DNA of 64,000 bases, from positions 62,001-126,000 of the forward strand of contig NZ_JWHR01000068.1 of assembly GCF_000808015.1 (NCBI RefSeq), in the 5' to 3' direction. The stretch's first letter is position 1; the number at the start of each line of letters is the position of its first letter. Shown piece after piece: positions 18,948 through 27,862 of the stretch. The stretch comes from Terrisporobacter othiniensis. GTDB lineage: Bacteria; Bacillota; Clostridia; Peptostreptococcales; Peptostreptococcaceae. The notes under the pieces were generated by a model. It ran no database searches, was not told where the DNA came from, and saw only the letters and a list, made by a program, of their open reading frames with translations. Position numbers and translations under genes: made by a program.

Positions 18948-19147
18948 ATGGGATTAAATTTAAAAATCACAAGAATAAAAAAGGATTAACTCAAGTTGAA
19001 TTAGCTGAAAATACAGGACTTTCAAGGGATTATATATCATCACTTGAAAGAGGTATTACAAAAAATCCAAGTTTAGATATTATGAAGAAGCTTTCAAAAG
19101 CATTAGATGTTTCAGTAGTAGAATTATTTTTCAGTGAAGAAGAATAG
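18948..19147 (+). pseudogene. Second XRE regulator, frameshifted or programmed -1 frameshift
   Basis: The frame from ATG 18948 reads MGLNLKITRIKK and then stops at TAA 18987. Shifting by -1 at the run of six A (18977-18982) restores an uninterrupted helix-turn-helix protein: GLTQVELAENTGLSRDYISS, then LERGITKNPSLD, ending at 19147 (65 residues). The shift site is A-AAA-AAG in the zero frame, the classic slippery heptamer also used in E. coli dnaX. Either one A was lost (mutation or assembly error) or the protein is made by -1 frameshifting. GAGGTGAAA precedes the start. Confidence 0.7.
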
Positions 19148-19163
19148 AAAGAGGGGGATTAGT

Positions 19164-19259
19164 ATGAGTATAAAGATGACTGGGGAACAGTTGAAGCTAT
19201 TAAGTAGCATACTTCCAAATATGACAATTGTTGAATTTTTAAATCTAATTAACAGATAG
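19164..19259 (+). CDS. Small phage protein (31 residues)
   Basis: Starts at ATG 19164 after GAGGGGGA, a strong ribosome-binding site, and ends just before the excisionase gene. Sequence MSIKMTGEQLKLLSSILPN with a helical end; no family recognised. The strong site and tight packing between genes support translation. Confidence 0.5.
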   Translation: MSIKMTGEQLKLLSSILPNMTIVEFLNLINR

Positions 19260-19271
19260 GAGTTGAATATT

Positions 19272-19463
19272 ATGAGTGAACAAAAGAAAAGAACAATGAC
19301 AGTGAAGGAGTTTGCTGAATATCTAGGGATAGGGTACATAAAGGCTTATGAGTTAACAAGATCTAAAGGATTTCCAATGTTTAAGGTGGGAAAAAAGATA
19401 CTTGTTATTACTAGTAAGGTTGATGAATGGATAGAGAATACAGCTATAGGACAACAGTTTTAA
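19272..19463 (+). CDS. Excisionase-like helix-turn-helix protein
   Basis: A 63-residue protein of the MerR-like/HTH_17 DNA-binding type used by phage excisionases. TVKEFAEYLGIGYIKAYELT forms the helix-turn-helix, and FPMFKVGKKILVITSKVDEWI is the wing plus helix typical of this family. The start ATG 19272 follows AGGAG at 19258-19262. It probably directs the integrase toward excision. Confidence 0.75.
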   Translation: MSEQKKRTMTVKEFAEYLGIGYIKAYELTRSKGFPMFKVGKKILVITSKVDEWIENTAIGQQF

Positions 19464-19478
19464 TAGGGGGTGGAGAAT

Positions 19479-19757
19479 ATGGAAGATTTAAAATATATAA
19501 GTTTTGACAATCATATAGAATTTGCAAAAGACTGTTTTGGTAATAGTATAGAAGGCACTTGTGTAAGTATAAAAATAGGAAATAAAGAATTTGAAATATT
19601 TACAAGCCATTTAGAGAGTGAACAACATGAGAAAGCATATACAGGATTGGGTGAAAATCAATATGAATTAGTTGATGTAATATTTGCATTAAAGAAGCTC
19701 ATTAAATTTTTAGAGTTAAGCGTGGATATAGGTTTCTCTAAAAGCTTAGTGGAGTAG
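19479..19757 (+). CDS. Phage hypothetical protein
   Basis: 92 residues from ATG 19479, preceded by GGGGGTGGAG. Acidic, with alternating beta strands (VSIKIGNKEFEIFTSHLE) and a C-terminal helix. No family recognised. It sits in the early-gene series before the replication genes. Confidence 0.6.
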   Translation: MEDLKYISFDNHIEFAKDCFGNSIEGTCVSIKIGNKEFEIFTSHLESEQHEKAYTGLGENQYELVDVIFALKKLIKFLELSVDIGFSKSLVE

Positions 19758-19767
19758 GTGTATTAAA

Positions 19768-20643
19768 TTGAGCTTCTATCAAACAAATAACAAAATATTA
19801 TCTAAAAGCATTAACGGAGCAGAAACGATAGATTTTAATAAATACCCCGACCTACTGGATATTTTATTTAATCATTGGATTTCACAGAAAGAAAATTACA
19901 ATAGATTAAATGATAATATTTCAAGAGGTCAGTTTGAAATGAGCAGAAGTATTGTAATGGATACGTTTGGTATTAAAGAAACCAAAGCTAAAAATTTAAT
20001 CAAAAGATTTGTTGATGACGAAATAATTAAATTAAAAAAACGTGGTAATAGCTCAAGTAAAAAGTCTATATATGTGTATTTATCAGTATTGGAGAGGGTT
20101 GAAATATTAGAAAAAGAAAAGACCAAGTTAGAAGCCAAGTTAGAAACCGAGCGAAGACCAAGTAAAACATTGGAAAATCAATGCACTAAAGATGAAGAAA
20201 GACCAAGCAAAGACCAGGTTAAAGACCAAGCAAACACCCACTCTAAAAAAGAATTAATAAAAAGAATTACTAAAAATATATATACAGAGATTTTTGATTA
20301 CTGGATAAGTAAAGGAGTATATAAACATAGAGAACTTACTAAAAATATGGAAAATGCCATTGAAAGGACATTAAAAGATTACACATTAGAACAAATAAAA
20401 GAAGCTATAGATAATTATTCAGAAATGTATAAAAGTGATTATAAATATTGTAGCTACAAGTGGACATTAATAGAATTTTTAACTAGAACTCAAGATAAAA
20501 CTAATGAAAGACAACTAGAGTTACATTTAAAAGAAGGAGTGTCTTATAAAAGATATTTGGAATATAAATCAAAGGCAAAGGATCCAGTAGAAGAAAAAAG
20601 CAAATCAGTAATCATAGATGGTTATGAGTATGAAAGTATTTAA
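19768..20643 (+). CDS. Phage replication initiator, DnaD-like
   Basis: 291 residues from TTG 19768. The N-terminal half looks like a winged helix (GQFEMSRSIVMDTFGIKETK) followed by a charged coiled linker (residues about 110-165). The C-terminal part carries the DnaD/DnaB2-type helices ending in YKYCSYKWTLIEFLTR, as in phage replication organiser proteins. It is directly followed by the helicase gene, which it is expected to help load at the element's origin. The gene overlaps upstream in-frame codons of the next frame by 20-odd bases. Confidence 0.75.
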   Translation: MSFYQTNNKILSKSINGAETIDFNKYPDLLDILFNHWISQKENYNRLNDNISRGQFEMSRSIVMDTFGIKETKAKNLIKRFVDDEIIKLKKRGNSSSKKSIYVYLSVLERVEILEKEKTKLEAKLETERRPSKTLENQCTKDEERPSKDQVKDQANTHSKKELIKRITKNIYTEIFDYWISKGVYKHRELTKNMENAIERTLKDYTLEQIKEAIDNYSEMYKSDYKYCSYKWTLIEFLTRTQDKTNERQLELHLKEGVSYKRYLEYKSKAKDPVEEKSKSVIIDGYEYESI

Positions 20644-20662
20644 GAAAATAGGAGGTATAAAA

Positions 20663-22033
20663 ATGGAAAGTAACAAAAAGATACCTCCACATAGTGTGGA
20701 GGCAGAACAAACAGTATTAGGGTCTATACTGCTAAATCCAAGTAATATAAGTATAGCTTCTAAAAGAATTGATGTAAATACTTTCTATAAAGAAGTGCAT
20801 CGAATTATATTTAAGAGCATGCTAAGTATTCATATACAAGGCAAACCTATTGATTTAATTATGCTTATAGAAGAGCTTAAAGGAAATAATTTATTAGAAG
20901 CTGTTGGAGGTATTAGTTATATTACAAGTTTACAAACAATAGTTCCAAATTCTTCAAATATAAATTACTATATAGATTTACTTATTGATAAGAGCAACAG
21001 AAGGGTGGCTATGAGCCTTTTAAATGACTTAAATGATAAATTATTCAATGAAAAAATAGAGGTCGTTAAAACAGGAATAGAGTCGATTAGAAGTATATTT
21101 ACTAATAATAAGAGTATCGAACAGTTATATGTAGATGCTTCAGACATAAAGAGAGGTAAAAATAATAATTTTTATATACCTACTGGTTTTGAACCATTAG
21201 ACCATTTACTAGGTGGTGGATTTAGAGGAACATCATTAAACATAATAACTGGAGTACCTGGAAGTGGTAAGAGTACAATAATAAATCAAATAATAGCTGG
21301 AGCTATAGCTCAAGGGAATAAAGCTTTTTTGTATAGTGGCGAGTTACCAGAAGAAGATTTAATGTTTTGGTTTAATAGGACGATAGCAAATGATTACCAC
21401 ATTGAAGAGAAAACAAGTAAAAAAGGAAAGACATATACAGATATAACTGATTATAGCTGGGAATTAATAAGCAAATGGATAAAAGGTAAGTTTAAAATAT
21501 ACGGAAGTAATTCGAGGGCAAACAAAGAGAATATACTAAGTGTTATTGAATATTTAGCTATAAATCAAGGTATTAGCTTCTTTGTTTTGGATAACCTAAT
21601 GACCTTTGATATAGGAGAAAGTGACAAGCAATATCAACAACAAAAACAGTTATGTTTAGCATTAAAGCAGTTGGCCAAAAAGTACAAGCTAGTAATATTA
21701 TTAGTTGCACATCCTAAGAAACCAGCCAAGGGAGAAAAGCCTAATATGTATGATGTATCAGGAGCTAGTGAGATAGTTGGTTCAGCGGATACAGTGCTAA
21801 GGATAGAAAGATTTAAAATAAAAAAAGATAATAAGGATGAAGTGGAAGAGGAAGAGCCAAAGATCATAGTGTTAAAGAATAGATGGGGAGGCATAACCAA
21901 TAAAGTTTTCAATATATCATTTGATAGCTATAGGAAGAGATTTTACACAAGCCAAGAGGAATTAAATAGAAATTACGGATATGATACAAACAAGAAATTT
22001 GTACAAGTATCTTGCAATGAATTGCCATTTTAA
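20663..22033 (+). CDS. Replicative DNA helicase, DnaB family
   Basis: 456 residues. The N-terminal domain starts with PPHSVEAEQTVLGSILL, the standard DnaB opening. The RecA-like motor has Walker A GVPGSGKST and SYIL/LDNLM-type Walker B (ISFFVLDNLMTFD); the C-terminal motif VLRIERFK and KNRWGGITN complete it. I start at ATG 20663 after AGGAGG (20650-20655). It gives the element its own replication motor. Confidence 0.92.
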   Translation: MESNKKIPPHSVEAEQTVLGSILLNPSNISIASKRIDVNTFYKEVHRIIFKSMLSIHIQGKPIDLIMLIEELKGNNLLEAVGGISYITSLQTIVPNSSNINYYIDLLIDKSNRRVAMSLLNDLNDKLFNEKIEVVKTGIESIRSIFTNNKSIEQLYVDASDIKRGKNNNFYIPTGFEPLDHLLGGGFRGTSLNIITGVPGSGKSTIINQIIAGAIAQGNKAFLYSGELPEEDLMFWFNRTIANDYHIEEKTSKKGKTYTDITDYSWELISKWIKGKFKIYGSNSRANKENILSVIEYLAINQGISFFVLDNLMTFDIGESDKQYQQQKQLCLALKQLAKKYKLVILLVAHPKKPAKGEKPNMYDVSGASEIVGSADTVLRIERFKIKKDNKDEVEEEEPKIIVLKNRWGGITNKVFNISFDSYRKRFYTSQEELNRNYGYDTNKKFVQVSCNELPF

Positions 22034-22046
22034 AGAGGTGATGTAA

Positions 22047-22259
22047 ATGTATGAGGGATACCCAAAAGAAGTAATAGACAAAATTAAAGAGCTGGGGTTA
22101 TATGGAAAGGGTTTAAGGGAAATAATGATTATTTCTGTAAATGCTTGTACTAGGATTATAGAAGAAGTAGGAGTAACTCCAACTAAGCTTAGAAAAGATG
22201 TTGAGCAACTACAAAAAAATCAAATAAATTTAATGGATAAGATGAATCTGTTGAAATAA
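22047..22259 (+). CDS. Phage hypothetical protein
   Basis: 70 residues, mainly helical, ending in a coiled-coil-like tail (LRKDVEQLQKNQINLMDKMN). AGAGGTGATG precedes the start. No family recognised. Confidence 0.6.
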   Translation: MYEGYPKEVIDKIKELGLYGKGLREIMIISVNACTRIIEEVGVTPTKLRKDVEQLQKNQINLMDKMNLLK

Positions 22260-22329
22260 TGTTTTGGATAGAAATAAAGCTCTATTATTCTTTACAAATC
22301 AAAATACAGCATAGGGAGATAAAGGACAT

Positions 22330-22548
22330 ATGAAAAATAAGATGATAGAAGCTATGAGAGCTTATTACCAATACTTGTTAGAAAGACTAAGCAATGCAGA
22401 AAAATATTTTAATGAATTGCCTGAAGAAGAGAAAAAGAATGTATATGAAACAAAAGAATATATGGCACTAGAGCAAATCATAAAAGAAACGTCAGAAATA
22501 GAAGCTATTGTAAAGAATTACAGTATTTTTGAGAATGTGGAGATATAG
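22330..22548 (+). CDS. Phage hypothetical protein
   Basis: 72 residues, charged and helical throughout (MRAYYQYLLERLSNAEKYF). GGGAGATAAAGG precedes ATG 22330. No family recognised. Confidence 0.6.
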   Translation: MKNKMIEAMRAYYQYLLERLSNAEKYFNELPEEEKKNVYETKEYMALEQIIKETSEIEAIVKNYSIFENVEI

Positions 22549-22556
22549 GTGTAAAT

Positions 22557-22823
22557 ATGAGTATTAGAAAAGTTATAGCATTAATAAAAAGGCATGAAAA
22601 TGTAAAGGTAATAGTAAATGCTAGAACTAAAATATCAGAGGATTATAAAAGGACAGTACATGATCTAAAAGATATATTGATAAATGATTCAGATAATGTG
22701 GAAATAAAATTAAATGATAGAATAATTGAAATATCAGTAAAAGAATTAAAATTTGATACTGGATTAATGGCAACAGTATTTTATAAAGAGAATTGTGTGA
22801 TAGTTTTTACACATGAAGATTAA
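22557..22823 (+). CDS. Phage hypothetical protein
   Basis: 88 residues beginning with a helix (IRKVIALIKRHENVKVIVNA), then alternating strands. It starts 9 bases after the previous stop (TAGGTGTAAATATG) and is likely translationally coupled. No family recognised. Confidence 0.55.
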   Translation: MSIRKVIALIKRHENVKVIVNARTKISEDYKRTVHDLKDILINDSDNVEIKLNDRIIEISVKELKFDTGLMATVFYKENCVIVFTHED

Positions 22824-22845
22824 CAACTATAGGGGGATTTTTATA

Positions 22846-23067
22846 ATGGAAGTACAAAAATCTAAGAATATGACAGTTGGCCAAGCTACACTAGAGGTAT
22901 ATAAAGCTATAGAATCACTTGGTTGTGAATTTGATATAGAAGAATTAAAAGAATTAAGAAAATATGTTTTAGGATGTATAGACAAAGACGGAGGTTCTGA
23001 AAAAGTTAAGAATATATTTACATTTGTTTTTGATAATTATAATGAGTTAAAAGGTTTAATAAATTAG
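22846..23067 (+). CDS. Phage hypothetical protein
   Basis: 73 residues from ATG 22846, preceded by AGGGGGA; an upstream in-frame start overlapping the previous gene lacks a ribosome-binding site. Helical, acidic, ending FDNYNELKGLIN. No family recognised. Confidence 0.6.
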   Translation: MEVQKSKNMTVGQATLEVYKAIESLGCEFDIEELKELRKYVLGCIDKDGGSEKVKNIFTFVFDNYNELKGLIN

Positions 23068-23095
23068 AAAAATAGTTATTTAAATAGCTAATAAT

Positions 23096-23115
23096 AATGC
23101 AACTAAATGCAACTA
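23096..23115 (+). repeat. 10-base doublet AATGCAACTA x2
   Basis: A perfect tandem pair of a 10-mer between genes. It has the same form as the doublets at 26.94-27.18 kb and 29.07-29.33 kb in this element. Confidence 0.6.
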
Positions 23116-23121
23116 ATATTA

Positions 23122-23155
23122 AGTTACTAGAATTAAGCTTCTAGTAACTATTTTA
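23122..23155 (+). terminator. Terminator-like hairpin
   Basis: AGTTACTAGAA (23122-23132) pairs with TTCTAGTAACT (23139-23149), followed by ATTTTAATT. It separates the small early genes from the J-domain gene. Confidence 0.65.
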
Positions 23156-23224
23156 ATTAATAAATGTAGTGACAAATAAAATGATAAAAAAGTAAAATCA
23201 TAACACTATAAAGGAGTATTTCAA

Positions 23225-23860
23225 ATGTTTTGCAAAATAAGAAAAGGTAAATGGGGATATAGTATTTATGCTTGTGATAGAAAGAGGGTAAATGGGAAAG
23301 TAGTGTCAAATGATATAAAGGTGGATTCATATGCATGGCACTCACTTTATGAAGATAACGAAGAAATAAACGGTTTAATAGATGATATACCAGTGATTTT
23401 AATGAGAAGTATAACAGGTAAATGTATAAGGGATGAAGATTTAAATTTAGACTTTGATGATGTAGTGGAGAAATTAATTAAAGTTAAAAAAGAGTATTAC
23501 CCTACATATAAAGCTATGATGTTAAAGATAAGAGATGATATTAAAAAAGAAGAAGAAAATAAGCTTCTTGAATATGAAAACTTTAAAAATGAATATAGCT
23601 CATTACACTATAAAGAACTCATGGAAAAGTACCAGGAAGGATATGACAGAGGATTATTGGATGGAATAAAAGTAGAGGATAAATTTTTTAATCGGAGTAG
23701 TGACAAAAAACTTGAAATGAATGATAGTGAAAAGAAACTACTAAAAAAGTTATATAAAAGAATGGCCATGCAATACCATCCAGATAGAAATACAAATAAT
23801 AAAGAATGTACTGAAATGATGATATTAATAAATAAACTGAAAGAGCAATGGGGTATATAG
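23225..23860 (+). CDS. Phage protein with C-terminal J domain
   Basis: 211 residues. The last 45 form a J domain (KKLYKRMAMQYHPDRNTNN) with the HPD motif intact, so it can in principle stimulate a DnaK ATPase. The N-terminal part (MFCKIRKGKWGYSIYACDR) looks like a small beta domain followed by a charged helical linker. Chaperone recruitment for the replication complex is a plausible role. AAGGAGTATTTC precedes the start. Confidence 0.75.
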   Translation: MFCKIRKGKWGYSIYACDRKRVNGKVVSNDIKVDSYAWHSLYEDNEEINGLIDDIPVILMRSITGKCIRDEDLNLDFDDVVEKLIKVKKEYYPTYKAMMLKIRDDIKKEEENKLLEYENFKNEYSSLHYKELMEKYQEGYDRGLLDGIKVEDKFFNRSSDKKLEMNDSEKKLLKKLYKRMAMQYHPDRNTNNKECTEMMILINKLKEQWGI

Positions 23861-23869
23861 GGGGTAACA

Positions 23870-24583
23870 ATGACAGATAAAGAGTACTTACAATATAAGT
23901 CAATGCTTATTAAAATAGCTAATAAATTTAAAAATAATCCTTATGGAATTGATATAGAGGATATTATGCAAATAGGTAGTTTAGGAATGATTAGAGCCTT
24001 TGAAACGTATAAAGAAGGAAAAGGAATGAGTTTTGATACTTATATGTATAGCTGTATTAGTTGGAGTATAAAAAGAGAGTTTCATAATCTTAAAAGAATA
24101 CATGGCCAATATGCTATTACATCACTAGATCATGAAATAGATGAAGATACAAATATGTATGATATTATTCCAAATAGTAGTGTTAATGTAGAGAGTGAAG
24201 TGCTAGAAGATATGACACTACAAGAGTATATACAAGAGTTTAAAAATATATTACCACCTACAAAAGCCAACATTTTTATTGATAGATATGTGAATGAGCT
24301 TCAAATAAAAGATATATCTGCCAAGTATAATAAAATGGACAGTGCAATTAATAGCATACTAAGACAGTGTAGAAGTGAGTTAATGAGAAAGTCATTCAGA
24401 ATAAGGAAAGAATATGAAAAATATATAGAACAAAGGAAAAAGAGTGAAAATATATATACTAATCCTTCTATTATAGAAGCTGATAGTGGTTATTATAATT
24501 CTAGGCTAGAACTAATTAAGAGATTAGAAGAGGAGCAAATAAAAAGAGATAGAGAGTTTATGAGCTATTATAGCTGCTATTAA
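23870..24583 (+). CDS. Sigma-70 family RNA polymerase sigma factor
   Basis: 237 residues. Region 2 is clear (GIDIEDIMQIGSLGMIRAFE, then MSFDTYMYSCISWSIKRE). A weaker region 4 helix-turn-helix follows (LQIKDISAKYNKMDSAINSI), and then a charged tail absent from minimal sigma factors. It starts 9 bases after the J-domain gene with GGGGGTAAC. It may switch on later genes of the element, but no late genes are present to serve, unless a helper phage or the right-end genes are targets. Confidence 0.8.
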   Translation: MTDKEYLQYKSMLIKIANKFKNNPYGIDIEDIMQIGSLGMIRAFETYKEGKGMSFDTYMYSCISWSIKREFHNLKRIHGQYAITSLDHEIDEDTNMYDIIPNSSVNVESEVLEDMTLQEYIQEFKNILPPTKANIFIDRYVNELQIKDISAKYNKMDSAINSILRQCRSELMRKSFRIRKEYEKYIEQRKKSENIYTNPSIIEADSGYYNSRLELIKRLEEEQIKRDREFMSYYSCY

Positions 24584-24642
24584 AAGAATAGACTTTTTAC
24601 CTTTAAAGGAAGAAAGTAGTACTAAACTTAAGAGGTAATAGA

Positions 24643-25020
24643 ATGAAAAAAGATAAATATTACAAGATGACCGAAGAAATATTAAAAGATTATAATTATA
24701 TGTTGCATGTAATAGAGCTTATTAATTTAGAATTAGAAGAAGAAACTAATATAGATCATGTAGATAAACTGAAATATATCAAGAATAAGAATGAGATAAT
24801 TATTAAAAAAATAAATATAGCTATTAATAATATGAGTGATGATGAGTATGTATTATTTGAAAGTCTATATATAAACAAAGAAAGACCTATTAATATAATG
24901 TGCAAAATGAATATATCTAAAAGTACATATTATGATTTAAAAAAGAAGCTAATATTTAAAATTAGTGAAATAATATATCCTAAGTGTATAAGGGATATGC
25001 ATGAGAGCTATTTATTTTAG
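24643..25020 (+). CDS. ArpU/RinA-like late transcription regulator
   Basis: 125 residues: an N-terminal helical region and a C-terminal sigma-region-4-like helix-turn-helix (NIMCKMNISKSTYYDLKKKL). This resembles the small regulators that precede the terminase genes in Gram-positive phages. AAGAGGTAATAG precedes the start. In an intact phage, terS and terL would follow here; instead 650 bases of noncoding DNA follow. Confidence 0.6.
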   Translation: MKKDKYYKMTEEILKDYNYMLHVIELINLELEEETNIDHVDKLKYIKNKNEIIIKKINIAINNMSDDEYVLFESLYINKERPINIMCKMNISKSTYYDLKKKLIFKISEIIYPKCIRDMHESYLF

Positions 25021-25671
25021 TGTAGAAGCTATTTTAAATAGATTTTAATATTTTGGTAGCAACAAATTCGGAAAAAATATTGGGTTTAAGTTTATAACTA
25101 AAATACTAGGATTAAATAAAATAGATTATACATATTTATTTTGAATTTAAGCTTTTAGCTGACTTGGTGATTAACTTATATGTATAATATAACTAAGTCT
25201 TATGATTATTATATGAATGAGAGATAAATAATTTATATCATATAATTAAATAGGGGCTTAGTATGATAATATTATGGGATTATATTATAGATTTAATAAT
25301 CAACCTAAAGTTGATATTGAAATTTATAGGAATTTAGATTAGTGCAGTGTTATAAAATTAGTGTTTAATTATAAAAAGCTGCAGAAAAACATGCTCATCT
25401 AATTAGCGTTAATGGAAAGCATGTAAGGTAACAGTTACATGTTTTTAGTTCCTAATAATCGTAATATTAATTATATTTAAAATACGATTCTCATATATAG
25501 CAGAAAAAGTTAAATTATACTTTAATTATTATTTAAGAAATAATAATTGTACAAGTAGATTTAAGAGAAATAAATAAGATTATAATATAAATAATAACTA
25601 AAAGTATTATAGCTGGCTTTTATGAGATGATTTTGATTACGAGTTTATAAAGAATAGGAAGTGAAGTAATA
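25021..25671. other. 650-base gap after late regulator
   Basis: No intact gene. One short stretch (about 25376-25460) reads as a protein-like peptide (AAEKHAHLISVNGKHVR) broken by stops, possibly debris of a lost gene. This is where terminase genes would normally begin. Confidence 0.4.
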
Positions 25672-26601
25672 GTGATTTGTGCTTACTGTGGTCAAGAAGC
25701 GAAAGGAACAAGAGAACATATTATTTCTTGTGGAATATTAGATATTTTTCCAGAGTGCTTTGTTACAATAGATAATATTAGAGAGGTAGTCCATAGGGGA
25801 GATCCTGTAGTGAAAGATGTATGCGTAGAATGTAATAACAATAAAATTTCTTATATTGATTCGTATGCAAAAGATATTATTTCTAATTATTTTATAAAAA
25901 AATATGAAAAAGATGATACACTGGATTTTGTTTATAATTATACCTTAGTTCAAAAAATGCTATTGAAATATGCGTTTAATGATTTACGTTCCCACAAAGA
26001 TGATATATCATTTTTTAAATCAAACATATTAGATTTTTTGATGAGCAAAGATATAATTGAGCCATTAAGAAATGTTACAGTATTAGCAGGCCTTGCGGTT
26101 AATACGTCTCCTGCACATGATTTTATGTTCGGGAATAATAAAATTCGATGGGGTAAAGACCCTGTTTTTCTTTCAAATAGCATTATTAAGTATATTGATT
26201 ATAATACAGGAGAAATTTATCGTAGAGATGAAAATCCTAATCAAGAATTTAAAAAAATGAGACTTTCTTATGTATTTAGATTTAATAGTGTACAATTTTT
26301 GTTAATCTGTTGGGATAAGAATATTTCTGATGAAGAATTAAAAGAGAATAATGTGATATTAAAATATCAGTATCCATACACTATTCTAAATAGCCAAGGA
26401 CATAATACCCTATCAAGATGTACAAGTGAAATAACATATCATTTTGAGAAACTAATTGATGTAACATGGGGACAAGGAATTTATGATGATATTTCTTTTA
26501 TGCGTGGCACTTATTCATATGAAAAGCAACAATATCTTAAAGAAGTAGAAAAACGTTGGCAAAAAGAAGAAGAATATTTAGCTAAAAAATTTCCTAGATA
26601 G
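25672..26601 (+). CDS. HNH-like protein with zinc-binding Cys clusters
   Basis: 309 residues from GTG 25672 with GGAAGTGA upstream. The N-terminus has MICAYCGQEAKGTREHIISCG and, 30 residues on, VCVECNNNKISYIDSYAKD. The two Cys pairs, Glu-His and the Asn-rich second knuckle are those of HNH-type nucleases that recognise DNA or RNA. The rest is a long domain without recognised motifs, ending in a charged helix. Its base use and separate position after a 650-base gap suggest a cargo gene. A role in defence or DNA mobility is inference only. Confidence 0.6.
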   Translation: MICAYCGQEAKGTREHIISCGILDIFPECFVTIDNIREVVHRGDPVVKDVCVECNNNKISYIDSYAKDIISNYFIKKYEKDDTLDFVYNYTLVQKMLLKYAFNDLRSHKDDISFFKSNILDFLMSKDIIEPLRNVTVLAGLAVNTSPAHDFMFGNNKIRWGKDPVFLSNSIIKYIDYNTGEIYRRDENPNQEFKKMRLSYVFRFNSVQFLLICWDKNISDEELKENNVILKYQYPYTILNSQGHNTLSRCTSEITYHFEKLIDVTWGQGIYDDISFMRGTYSYEKQQYLKEVEKRWQKEEEYLAKKFPR

Positions 26602-26816
26602 ATTTATTATGGTATACATCATAGTATAACCTATTATGTAGTTATAATATGACTTAGATACTGTAAAAACCTAATTTATTGAGTAGATTAGATAAATAAT
26701 CTTAAGGTATCATCAGATAGTAGACATAAAATTTAATAAATAAAAAGTTTCAGTAAAAATTATATTATAATCAGATAAATATTATATTATCGAGGTTTAT
26801 GATTATTAGAATATTA

Positions 26817-26848
26817 GGGTGTGCCTATTTTATAGGTGCACTCTTTTT
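26817..26848 (+). terminator. Terminator-like hairpin
   Basis: GGGTGTGCCTA, a TTT loop, TATAGGTGCACTC and a TTTTT tail: a stem with a small bulge. It would end transcripts from the HNH-like gene, 200 bases downstream of its stop. Confidence 0.6.
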
Positions 26849-26867
26849 ACTATAAAATAAAGTAACA

Positions 26868-27180
26868 TTACCAATAAGGTAAAGGAACGTTACTATTGAT
26901 TTAATGCAACGTTGCAATGGAGTACTCTGTTAATGATTTAGCCTAATAAATCCTTGTAATATAGCCTGTTGGAATGCTAGTAAATGCTAGTATAGGAGAC
27001 TGTTTGAATGTTTAAAAATACTTACTATTAAGGTGAATGTACACCCTTGTAAAACCTAGTATAAAAAACGCGGTCACTATTGCAAAATGTTGCCATAAAG
27101 TTAGAAGTAGCATGCTAACAAACGCTAACATAAAATTAGAAATAGGCTACCAGTAGCTTCAAAAAACTTCAATAAAAAAT
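26868..27180. repeat. Repeat block A with 10-base doublets
   Basis: Begins with ACATTACCAATAA and GGAACGTTACTATTGATTT, both found again at 29005-29040 (block B). It contains short direct pairs with a 10-base period: AATGCTAGTA x2 (26973-26992), CCTTGTAAAA/CCTAGTATAA (from about 27044), TTGCAAAATG/TTGCCATAAA (from about 27080), GCTAACAAAC/GCTAACATAA (27114-27133) and CTTCAAAAAA/CTTCAATAAA (from about 27157). Half-sites resemble CTWRY. Function unknown. Confidence 0.6.
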
Positions 27181-27279
27181 GCAATATACACCTCAAATAA
27201 TTTCTGAAACGAATGCGAACGAAATAAGGATAAAGATTTTAACTTATAGAGTACAAATTTGCACCCTATTAATATAAAT

Positions 27280-27565
27280 TTCCAAAACGAATAAATGGAG
27301 TACTACAAATAGATTTAAGCGTGCTAAATACTGAAATGATGACGTTTTATTAATATTTAGGCGTGAATTTTTTTGGAACGTTCCAAAACGACGAATAAAC
27401 GTAGTACTCCAATAGTTTAAGAGGGATAAATATTGAAATATCAACGATTGTAATTATTATATTTTTGAAACCTTAGTCTTTGGGTTGCACCTTTTTTGGA
27501 GTACTTCCAAAACAAACGAATAGGCAAAATGCTCCCTAAGTTAAATTTAGGCAATGGAGAAATAT
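27280..27565. repeat. Three diverged copies of a 60-base motif
   Basis: Copies start at 27280, 27381 and 27505, each opening with TTCCAAAACG or TTCCAAAACA. Each continues with a GAATA word, a GGAGTACT-like word (or its reverse, or a relic) and an AT-rich end containing AAATA and GAAAT. Copies 2 and 3 are preceded by a T run then GGAACG or GGAGTAC. Spacing is 101 and 124 bases. No coding sense on either strand. Confidence 0.5.
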
Positions 27566-27574
27566 TTCGCCCTT

Positions 27575-27603
27575 CCACTCAATACCAAAACGGTATCGAG
27601 TGG
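27575..27603. repeat. Strong inverted repeat
   Basis: CCACTCAATACC (27575-27586), five-base spacer, GGTATCGAGTGG (27592-27603): eleven of twelve pairs match. No T tract follows, so it is not a typical terminator. It could be an origin, a transfer origin or a recombination site; nothing here proves which. Confidence 0.6.
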
Positions 27604-27862
27604 ACAAAATTGTACAGTCATAAATCATAAATAAAGAGATCATCTACCGGGGGAAATTTTTCTCTCGGCTAATTAAGTTTCAACTTTTTGTGAAAGTTCA
27701 GATGTGACTAATAGCCACTTTAGAAAATTATATAAGAAGCTATATTTCTAATATGCATACTATGCACTTTAGAGCTATATAAATTGGGGGGACTTGTTTT
27801 GGGGCGTCCTTGAAATTTCAACAAAAGTAAATTTTTACTTATGCCGAAAGTTCAGTTATAAG

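Noticed and set aside
27244..27444. Minus-strand 66-codon frame across the 60-base motif copies
   Set aside because: No ribosome-binding site, not conserved between repeat copies, peptide not protein-like.
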